A DNA stretch of 6,399 bases from Pseudomonadota bacterium (GTDB taxonomy: Bacteria > Pseudomonadota > Alphaproteobacteria > Thalassobaculales > Thalassobaculaceae): the NCBI GenBank assembly GCA_027623845.1, contig JAQBUJ010000200.1, positions 1 to 6,399 on the forward strand. The letters run 5' to 3'. Below the pieces are notes generated by a model, which ran no database searches, was not told the DNA's origin, and was given only the letters and a program-made list of their open reading frames with translations. The translations under genes and the position numbers were made by a program. Shown piece after piece: positions 1 to 5,175 of the stretch (position 1 is the first letter of the stretch; each line of letters begins with the position of its first letter).

Positions 1-2
1 AC

Positions 3-803
3 ATTGCCGAGATCTGGACCGAGGTTACCGACTGGAAGGTGGGCGACCGGGTCCTGATCGATCCGCGGAACCGGGTCGAGGGCGGCTTGGTCGGCGAGAC
101 CATCCATGGTGGTTTGGCGGAGTATTGCCGCGCGCCGACCCACCAGCTCGTGCGCGTTCCCGATGGCGTCACCCATGATCAGGCGTCCAGCCTGCCGGTG
201 GCCTATGGCACCGCGCACCGGATGATGATGACGGTCGGCAAGGTTCAGGCCGGCGAGAAAGTTTTGATCCTTGGCGCTTCCGGCGGCGTGGGAACCGGTG
301 CACTGCTGCTGGCCAAGATGGCCGGCGCCGAGGTGGTGATCTGCGCCAGCTCCGACGACAAGATGAACAAGCTGAAGGAGCTCGGCGCCGACCATGCGAT
401 GACCTATATGGATAACGAATTCCACAAGGGGGTCTTTGGTCTCTATGGCAAACCCGGTCGCCGCGGCTTCGAAGGCGGCGTCAACATGGTGGTCAACTTC
501 ACCGGCGGCGACACCTGGGTGCCGTCGCTTCGGGCGTTGAAGCGCGGTGGTCGGATGCTGACCTGCGGCGCCACCGCCGGATTTGATCCGAAAACCGATA
601 TCCGTTTCATCTGGACTTTCGAATTGCAGGTCCTGGGCTCCAATTCCTGGGAGCGTGAGGATCTGGTTCACCTGATGGACTATATCCAGGCCGGCAAGAT
701 GAACCCGGTGATCGACAAGACCCTGCCGTTGACCGAGGCGGCTGAGGGCATTCGCCTGCTGGAGGACCGAGAGGTCTTCGGCAAGGTCGTGATTAATCCG
801 TGA
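3..803 (+). CDS. MDR-family NAD(P)H-dependent oxidoreductase (zinc-type alcohol dehydrogenase/quinone reductase-like), 5'-partial
   Basis: The reading frame is open from the window edge (first full codon at 3) and ends at TGA 801-803. A GTG at 39 is internal: upstream residues IAEIWTEVTDWK continue the GroES-like catalytic domain, so the true start is outside. Visible parts are the end of the GroES-like fold (VGDRV, then HGGLAEY) and a Rossmann domain with the nucleotide-binding motif GASGGVG at nt 273-293. The C-terminus (LLEDREVFGKVVINP) is typical of medium-chain dehydrogenases. The segment between GDRV and HGGLAEY is only about 17 residues and lacks the four-cysteine structural-zinc loop of classical alcohol dehydrogenases, so no structural zinc is expected. 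The catalytic-zinc residues, if any, lie upstream and cannot be judged. Substrate is unknown; an aldehyde, enone or acyl-CoA derivative is possible. It is probably co-transcribed with the thioesterase 14 bp downstream. The family call is firm, the exact reaction is not. Confidence 0.9.
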   Translation: MAEIWTEVTDWKVGDRVLIDPRNRVEGGLVGETIHGGLAEYCRAPTHQLVRVPDGVTHDQASSLPVAYGTAHRMMMTVGKVQAGEKVLILGASGGVGTGALLLAKMAGAEVVICASSDDKMNKLKELGADHAMTYMDNEFHKGVFGLYGKPGRRGFEGGVNMVVNFTGGDTWVPSLRALKRGGRMLTCGATAGFDPKTDIRFIWTFELQVLGSNSWEREDLVHLMDYIQAGKMNPVIDKTLPLTEAAEGIRLLEDREVFGKVVINP

Positions 804-817
804 TTGGAAGATAAGAC

Positions 818-1237
818 ATGGCAGACCCTTTGAATCAGGAGCAGGTCCAGACGCTTCTGGACGACTCGCCCTATATCGCCTTCATGAAACTCGAGGTCGT
901 CTCGATGGATCTGGACAAGGACGAGATCGTCATTCGCATGCCGATGCGCCCGGAGTTTGAGCGCCGCGCCGGCACCGGCCAGTATCATGGCGGGGCGATC
1001 GCCGCGTTGATCGACATCGCCGGAGATTATGCATTGGTCATGAAGGTTGGCGGCGGCGTGCCGACGATCAATTTCCGGGTCGATTTTCTACGTCCCGCCT
1101 CTAACACCGCGCTGACCGCCACCGCAACGACGCGGCGGTTGGGCCGCACCGTCGCGGTCGTGGATATCGATGTGCATGATGATAACGGCAAGCTCTGCGC
1201 GGTTGGTCGGGGGACGTATAGCCCGAACGTCGGGTAA
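818..1237 (+). CDS. PaaI-type hotdog-fold acyl-CoA thioesterase
   Basis: A 139-residue protein, the usual size for single-domain PaaI-like thioesterases, which hydrolyse acyl- or aryl-CoA thioesters in the cytoplasm as homo-oligomers. The family motif HGG is at residues 57-59, in YHGGAIAALIDIAGDYAL, where the long hotdog helix starts. Asp66 or Asp70 on that helix is the candidate catalytic acid. The later strand VPTINFRVDFLRPA (about 87-100) matches the conserved strand carrying the 'RP' turn in this family. The ATG at 818 is supported by a GGAAG ribosome binding site at 806-810, seven bases upstream. The gene starts 14 bp after the dehydrogenase stop and 20 bp before the next gene, so one operon is likely. 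Substrate cannot be told from sequence. PaaI itself acts in phenylacetate degradation, but no paa genes are visible here, so the symbol is withheld. Confidence 0.9.
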   Translation: MADPLNQEQVQTLLDDSPYIAFMKLEVVSMDLDKDEIVIRMPMRPEFERRAGTGQYHGGAIAALIDIAGDYALVMKVGGGVPTINFRVDFLRPASNTALTATATTRRLGRTVAVVDIDVHDDNGKLCAVGRGTYSPNVG

Positions 1238-1257
1238 CACTCAGGATTGGGGACGCC

Positions 1258-2307
1258 ATGGTCAGCAATGATCCGTTGCACGGGCTGATCGCCGAGAATA
1301 TCGACCGGTTGGTCAATCTCGATATCAGCGGTTATGGCGTAATCGCCTCGATCCACGACGCGGCCCGGGCGCATCATGGCGCGCCGCTTGCCTGGTTGGC
1401 GGCGGAGCGGTTACGGGCGGCGCTTGGAGAGGGTGGGTATTTTCTCGTCACCTCGGGCTGGTTGATGCCCGGCTGCTATCCCTATGGCGAGACCGATGGG
1501 CCGATCGGCGCGGCGATTCTGGGTCGCGCGCTGGCGCTTGGGCTCGGCGCCCGGATGATCGTGTTGACCGAGGCGGAAATGGTGCCCTGTACGACGGCGG
1601 CTTGCCGGGCGGCGGGGCTCAACGTGCTGAGTGAGGATGATATCGCCAGGGCGCCGAGACCGCCGCATCCGAAAATCCCGAATTGCGTCATCGTTCCGAT
1701 CCCGATCCCGCTCGAGGATGCCCGATCCGAGGCCAAGCGATTGTTCGATACCTATGACCCTAAGGCGATTCTCTCGGTCGAGAAAAATGGCCCGAACGCC
1801 GAGGGTCTGTATTGCATGGTCGGCGGCGAGGATAATTCCGACTGCGTGATCAAGGCTGCCGAGTTCTTTTACGAGGCTGAGCGGCGCGGCGTGCTGACCA
1901 TCGGTATCGGCGACCGGGGCAACGAGATCGGCTTCGGCGCCATCGCCGAGGTGCCGCGCCGGGTGCTGCCCTTTGGCGAGCAGGCGACCGACGGCACCGT
2001 CGTCGATGTGCTGGTGACGGCAGCGGTCTCCAACTGGGGCGCCAGCGCCATCGCCGCGTCGCTTGCTGCGATGCTGGAGCGGCCGGAGGTCATGCATGAC
2101 ACCGATACCGAATCGCGGATGCTGCACCGCTGTATCGATGCCGGCGGTGTCGACGGGTTCGGTTGCACCCCAATTCCGGTCACCGACGGTATGCGTGAGC
2201 CGGCCCATATCGGCATCTGCGCGCTGTTGAACGAAATCGTCCGCGCGCCGGCGGCGAAGGTCGCCTCGGTGTTCGCGACGCCCTTGCATAGGCGAGAGCC
2301 GGGGTGA
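1258..2307 (+). CDS. DUF4392 / D-glutamate cyclase-like C-terminal domain protein
   Basis: A 349-residue protein that I recognise by its resemblance to the C-terminal half of vertebrate D-glutamate cyclase (DGLUCY; DUF4392). Landmark motifs occur in the same order: GETDGP at 77-82, VEKNGP at 174-179 (VERAG in the human protein), GIGDRGNEIGFG from 216, and VSNWGA from 257. In animals the two-domain enzyme (DUF1445 plus DUF4392) converts D-glutamate to 5-oxo-D-proline. Here only the DUF4392 part is present and no DUF1445 partner lies in the window, so the activity is inferred, not shown. No signal peptide or membrane segment is seen, so it is probably cytoplasmic. The ATG at 1258 is preceded by GGGGA at 1249-1253. 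It sits 20 bp after the thioesterase and is probably in the same operon. Family assignment is fairly sure; the reaction is uncertain. Confidence 0.82.
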   Translation: MVSNDPLHGLIAENIDRLVNLDISGYGVIASIHDAARAHHGAPLAWLAAERLRAALGEGGYFLVTSGWLMPGCYPYGETDGPIGAAILGRALALGLGARMIVLTEAEMVPCTTAACRAAGLNVLSEDDIARAPRPPHPKIPNCVIVPIPIPLEDARSEAKRLFDTYDPKAILSVEKNGPNAEGLYCMVGGEDNSDCVIKAAEFFYEAERRGVLTIGIGDRGNEIGFGAIAEVPRRVLPFGEQATDGTVVDVLVTAAVSNWGASAIAASLAAMLERPEVMHDTDTESRMLHRCIDAGGVDGFGCTPIPVTDGMREPAHIGICALLNEIVRAPAAKVASVFATPLHRREPG

Positions 2308-2348
2308 GAAATTCGGGCGCCGCCAAGGCCCCCACCGCCTGCTTCCCC

Positions 2349-2377
2349 TTGATCTCACCCGCGCGCCCCGATATCCA
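2349..2377 (+). promoter_or_regulatory. Weak candidate promoter for uup (possible leaderless transcript)
   Basis: In the 76-bp gap between the DUF4392 gene and uup, TTGATC (2349-2354) is followed after 17 bp by TATCCA (2372-2377), a loose sigma-70-like pair matching four and three of six consensus positions. With usual geometry, transcription would start near 2384, the A of the uup ATG. No Shine-Dalgarno sequence precedes that ATG, which fits a leaderless message. The match is weak and the call is inference. Confidence 0.2.
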
Positions 2378-2383
2378 CTGCGC

Positions 2384-4249
2384 ATGGCTGAACGACCGTC
2401 CTCCAAGACCCCCCCGATCATCGCCCTGCGCGGCGCGGCATTGGCCTATGGCGACAAGGTGTTGTTCCGCGACGCCGATATCGCGGTAACGCCGGGGGAC
2501 AGGATTTGTCTGGTTGGGCGCAACGGCAGTGGTAAGTCGACCTTGATGCGCGCCTTGGCCGGCGAGATCGAGATCGATGGTGGTGAGCGCTTTGTGCAGC
2601 CCGGCGCCCGGATCGGTTATTTGCCGCAGGACCCGGCGATGCCGCCTGGCGTGACGGTCTGGGCGCATGTCGCCGATGCCTTGCCTGAGGAGGATCAGGG
2701 CCGCCCGCGCGAGCATGAGGTCGACGCGGTTCTGGTACATCTCAATCTTGACGCGGACCGATTGGTCGACACGCTTTCAGGCGGCGAGTCGCGCCGGGTG
2801 GCGATTGCCCGAGCGCTGGTGGCGCGGCCCGAGGTGTTGTTGCTGGACGAGCCGACCAACCATCTGGATCTGCCGACCATCGAGTGGCTGGAGAGTGAAT
2901 TGCAACGGTACCGCGGCGGACTGTTGCTGATCAGTCATGACCGGGCTTTCTTGAGAAAACTTTCGAACCGGACCTATTGGATCGACCGGACCCTGGTGCG
3001 CCGTCACGGCGCTGGATTCTCCGAGTTTGCCAAATGGGCCGACAAGGTGATGGAGGACGAGGAGACCGAGGGTCGTCGTCTGGATAAAAAGCTGGTCGAG
3101 GAAACCCGCTGGCTGCGCGAGGGGCTGACCGCCCGGCGCAAGCGCAACATGGGCCGGGTGCGGGCCCTGCAGGGGCTGCGGCGTGAAAAGGTTGAGAAGC
3201 TGCAGCGTCAGGGCAATGTTCAGTTCACCCTGAAGGAGACCGATCGCAGCGGCCAGTTGGTGCTGGAGGCGTTGGACGTCTGCAAGCGCTATACCGCCGA
3301 TGATGGTTCCGAGACGGTGATCGCCGACCGGTTCTCCACCTTGGTGCGCCGCCGCGACCGGATCGGCCTGATCGGGCGCAATGGGGCGGGTAAAACCACG
3401 TTGCTGCGCATGTTGATCGGCACCGAGGCGCCGGATAGCGGCCGGGTCCGCGTCGGGTTCGGGGTCGAGACCGTCTATTTCGATCAGAAGCGCGAAAGCC
3501 TGAACCCCGATACCACACCCTGGGCGACCCTGTGTCCCGGCGGCGGTGATACCGTCGAGGTTGGTGGCCGGCCGCGCCATGTGGTTTCGTATCTGCGGGA
3601 TTTCCTGTTCGAGGATCGCCAGGCGACCAGCCCGGTCCGCACGCTGTCGGGCGGTGAGCGAAACCGGCTGTTGCTGGCGCGTCTGTTCGCTCAAAAGCAC
3701 AATCTGGTGGTGCTTGATGAGCCGACCAACGATCTGGATGTCGAGACTCTGGAACTGCTGGAGGAAGTGCTGGCGGATTATGACGGGACGATCCTGCTGG
3801 TCAGCCATGATCGCGACTTTCTGGACCGGGTGGCGACCTCGACCATCGTGGTCGAGGGCAATGGCCGGATCGAGGAATATGTCGGCGGCTATTCCGACTA
3901 TCTGCGGCAGCGACCGGAGCCGGACGCCGGGACGTCGGCGCGCGATACCAGACGCAAATCAGACACTCCGGCGGGTAAAACGCAAAAAAAGCTCCCGTTG
4001 GTTAAGCTTGGATTCAAGGAACAGCGGGCGCTCGACGCTTTGCCGGACACCATCGCCGGGCTTGAGGCTGAAATCGAGACCCTGCGCGAAAAATTCGCTG
4101 ATCCCGGCCTCTATTCTCGCGATCCCAAGGCTTTTGCCCGCACCAGCGACCGGTTGGCGGCGGCGGCGGCGGAGCTGGAGCAGGCCGAGGAAAGCTGGCT
4201 TGAGCTGGAAGCCCGCCGCGAGGCCTTGGAAGAGGCTCGGGCAGGATGA
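2384..4249 (+). CDS. uup: ABC-F family ATPase Uup
   Basis: A 621-residue soluble protein with two ABC ATPase domains and no membrane segments, close in length to E. coli Uup (about 635). Domain 1: Walker A GRNGSGKST at 45-53, signature LSGGES at 131-136, Walker B and following region VLLLDEPTNHLD at 151-162. Domain 2: GRNGAGKTT at 331-339, LSGGER at 421-426, LVVLDEPTNDLD at 441-452. The NDLD variant in domain 2 and the linker segment ETRWLREGLTARRKRN are typical of Uup rather than EttA or YheS. A C-terminal region from about residue 540 (KLGFKEQRALDALP, then long acidic/basic helices) matches the Uup coiled-coil domain known to bind nucleic acid. ABC-F proteins act on ribosomes; Uup loss in E. 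coli affects transposon precise excision. No ribosome binding site precedes the ATG. The stop overlaps the amidase start. An A-rich slippery-type heptamer lies at 3985-3991. Confidence 0.95.
   Translation: MAERPSSKTPPIIALRGAALAYGDKVLFRDADIAVTPGDRICLVGRNGSGKSTLMRALAGEIEIDGGERFVQPGARIGYLPQDPAMPPGVTVWAHVADALPEEDQGRPREHEVDAVLVHLNLDADRLVDTLSGGESRRVAIARALVARPEVLLLDEPTNHLDLPTIEWLESELQRYRGGLLLISHDRAFLRKLSNRTYWIDRTLVRRHGAGFSEFAKWADKVMEDEETEGRRLDKKLVEETRWLREGLTARRKRNMGRVRALQGLRREKVEKLQRQGNVQFTLKETDRSGQLVLEALDVCKRYTADDGSETVIADRFSTLVRRRDRIGLIGRNGAGKTTLLRMLIGTEAPDSGRVRVGFGVETVYFDQKRESLNPDTTPWATLCPGGGDTVEVGGRPRHVVSYLRDFLFEDRQATSPVRTLSGGERNRLLLARLFAQKHNLVVLDEPTNDLDVETLELLEEVLADYDGTILLVSHDRDFLDRVATSTIVVEGNGRIEEYVGGYSDYLRQRPEPDAGTSARDTRRKSDTPAGKTQKKLPLVKLGFKEQRALDALPDTIAGLEAEIETLREKFADPGLYSRDPKAFARTSDRLAAAAAELEQAEESWLELEARREALEEARAG
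3985..3991 (+). other. A AAA AAG slippery-type heptamer within uup
   Basis: In the uup frame the codons are CAA AAA AAG (3983-3991), part of a run of seven A in an otherwise GC-rich gene. The heptamer A AAA AAG has the same sequence and phase as the E. coli dnaX -1 frameshift site. After a -1 slip the new frame reads GCT CCC GTT GGT TAA, stopping at 4003-4005. This would give a protein of about 540 residues lacking the C-terminal domain. The heptamer is seen directly; any actual frameshifting is inference, since the downstream structure is weak. Confidence 0.3.
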
Positions 4250-5010
4250 AGAGGCCCGGGGGGCCGGAGCGCGCGGGACCGGGGCGGGCGGAAATCGTCC
4301 AACGGCCATCGCCGAACCATGGCCCCCGGCCGGACGGGCGCCCGATCGACATGCTGGTCCTGCACTATACCGGCATGCGCACCGCCGAGGCGGCGCTGCG
4401 GCGGCTGTGCGATCCCCAGGCTGAGGTCAGCGCCCATTACCTGATCGACGAGGACGGCACGGTCCTGCAACTGGTCGAGGAGGCCCGTCGGGCCTGGCAC
4501 GCCGGCCAGGGGTATTGGGCGGGCGAGAGCGATATCAACAGTGGCTCGATCGGCATCGAACTGGTCAATCCAGGCCACGCGTTCGGCTACCGTGCCTTCC
4601 CCGAGGCGCAGATGCAGGCGCTTGAGGGTGTTTGCCTGGAAATTCTCGCACGCCAGCCGATCCCGGCGCATCGGGTGCTTGGTCATTCAGATGTGGCGCC
4701 GGATCGCAAGGAAGACCCCGGCGAGCTATTCGACTGGTCTCGACTGGCGCGCGCCGGCATCGGCGTTTGGCCCGAGCGTCGCCCGATGCCGGACCGCTAC
4801 ACGGCGGGCTCGATGGCTGAAACCCAGCACGGTCTCTCCCGTCTCGGCTATGCGCTCGAGGCCAGCGGACAGATGGACTGCCAGACCCGTTCGGCCCTGC
4901 TGGCCTTTCAACGGCACTGGTTGGCGGACCGGCTAACCGGCGCCGGTGACCCGGCCACCGCCTGGCGGCTCCAGGAAGTGCTGAAAGCCGCGTTGACCCT
5001 GGAAAAATAG
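4246..5010 (+). CDS. N-acetylmuramoyl-L-alanine amidase, AmiD/AmpD-like, with C-terminal peptidoglycan-binding domain
   Basis: A 254-residue protein with an Amidase_2 domain (about 30-165) and a PG_binding_1-type domain (about 187-250, GLSRLGYALEASGQMDCQTRSALLAFQ region). It should cleave the MurNAc-L-Ala amide bond in muropeptides using zinc. By comparison with AmpD/AmiD the ligands are His40 (LHYTGM), His147 (GHSDVAPDRKEDPG) and Asp157, with Glu105 (IGIEL) and Lys155 as catalytic residues; all are present. The domain order is that of AmiD, but there is no lipobox or signal peptide. The N-terminus is a short Gly/Pro/Arg-rich stretch (MKRPGGPERAGPGRA), so cytoplasmic muropeptide recycling or non-classical export are both open. 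ATG 4246 overlaps the uup stop by four bases (ATGA), indicating translational coupling. The alternative ATG at residue 36 lies in the core strand and is rejected. Whether it works as AmpD or AmiD is undecided, so no symbol is given. Confidence 0.92.
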   Translation: MKRPGGPERAGPGRAEIVQRPSPNHGPRPDGRPIDMLVLHYTGMRTAEAALRRLCDPQAEVSAHYLIDEDGTVLQLVEEARRAWHAGQGYWAGESDINSGSIGIELVNPGHAFGYRAFPEAQMQALEGVCLEILARQPIPAHRVLGHSDVAPDRKEDPGELFDWSRLARAGIGVWPERRPMPDRYTAGSMAETQHGLSRLGYALEASGQMDCQTRSALLAFQRHWLADRLTGAGDPATAWRLQEVLKAALTLEK

Positions 5011-5014
5011 TCCC

Positions 5015-5042
5015 TTGCGGCGGGATTGATAAAGGGTGTAGA
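5015..5042 (+). promoter_or_regulatory. Weak candidate promoter for the ornithine decarboxylase gene
   Basis: TTGCGG (5015-5020) and TGTAGA (5037-5042) are separated by 16 bp and roughly resemble a sigma-70 pair, each matching about half the consensus. A start near 5049 would give a leader of about 127 nt beginning at the first hairpin. The position is sensible, directly after the amidase stop, but the match is poor and other promoters could lie inside the amidase gene. Confidence 0.18.
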
Positions 5043-5061
5043 AGCCCAGCGTCTTTGACGC

Positions 5062-5121
5062 ATGCGCACGTGCCCCTGGCTCGCATTTGGCCACGCTACG
5101 ACGAGGCGTCCTTTTTGGTGA
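5062..5121 (+). CDS. Candidate 19-codon leader peptide upstream of ornithine decarboxylase
   Basis: ATG 5062 opens a 19-codon frame ending at TGA 5119-5121, encoding MRTCPWLAFGHATTRRPFW. It is rich in Arg, Thr and aromatic residues near its end. It ends 54 bp before the decarboxylase ATG, and its 3' part covers the hairpin at 5100-5110 and the T run, an arrangement reminiscent of attenuator leaders. Enterobacterial speF has an ornithine-sensing leader peptide (SpeFL), but I see no convincing sequence identity. No ribosome binding site precedes this ATG, so translation is doubtful. A short open frame by chance, or a purely structural RNA, are real alternatives. Confidence 0.2.
   Translation: MRTCPWLAFGHATTRRPFW
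5100..5116 (+). terminator. Weak terminator- or attenuator-like hairpin with T run
   Basis: GACG (5100-5103) and CGTC (5107-5110) can form a 4-bp stem with an AGG loop, followed by C and five T (5112-5116). The stem is short for an intrinsic terminator. The longer pairing of GCGTC 5106-5110 with GACGC 5057-5061 competes with it. It could terminate the uup-amidase transcript or act as an attenuator for the decarboxylase; both are speculative. Confidence 0.15.
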
Positions 5122-5160
5122 CTGGGACCCGGCGGCAATCGCTCCACTGGGCCCGATCGA

Positions 5161-5167
5161 GAGGGAA
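5161..5167 (+). promoter_or_regulatory. Ribosome binding site of the ornithine decarboxylase gene
   Basis: GAGGGAA lies eight bases before ATG 5176 and is the best Shine-Dalgarno match in the region. It decides the start in favour of ATG 5176 over the in-frame GTG at 5302, which would give a protein of more usual N-terminal length but has no such site. Confidence 0.65.
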
Positions 5168-5175
5168 CGTTGCCG

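Larger units (their letters stand above)
5011..5175 (+). promoter_or_regulatory. Intergenic region and putative structured leader of the ornithine decarboxylase gene
   Basis: This 165-bp non-coding stretch separates two same-strand genes. It holds a short hairpin GCGTC-TTT-GACGC (5049-5061), then two 8-base palindromes, CGCATGCG (5059-5066) and GCACGTGC (5066-5073). A second GCGTC copy (5106-5110) can also pair with GACGC 5057-5061, giving two mutually exclusive folds. CGTG 5069-5072 can pair with CACG 5092-5095. A direct repeat ACTGGG occurs at 5121-5126 and 5146-5151. Alphaproteobacterial ornithine decarboxylase genes are known to carry the 'speF' RNA motif in their leaders; I cannot confirm a match by eye. 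A regulatory role is inference. Confidence 0.35.

Noticed and set aside
39..41. GTG as the true start of the first gene
   Set aside because: The frame continues upstream to the window edge with residues fitting the MDR catalytic domain, and starting here would remove most of that domain.
2301..2340. GC-rich inverted segments after the DUF4392 stop as an intrinsic terminator
   Set aside because: Only a 4-bp GGGC/GCCC pairing is possible and no T run follows.
1411..2421. Long reverse-strand open frame (336 codons) over the DUF4392 gene
   Set aside because: Antisense to a clearly recognised gene; its translation is Arg/His/Gly-rich low-complexity with no family features, as expected from codon bias in GC-rich DNA.
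2304..2489. Small forward frame (GTG 2304) overlapping the end of the DUF4392 gene and the start of uup
   Set aside because: It covers the first 35 uup codons in another frame and has Pro/Arg/Ser-rich composition with no family resemblance.
2777..3808. Reverse-strand open frame of 343 codons over uup
   Set aside because: Mirror of the uup coding sequence; Gln/Leu/Pro-rich translation without recognisable motifs.
3546..4424. Forward-strand frame of 292 codons overlapping uup and the amidase
   Set aside because: Out of frame with uup, whose ATPase motifs are intact throughout this stretch; the translation is Arg/Ser/Trp-rich and meaningless.
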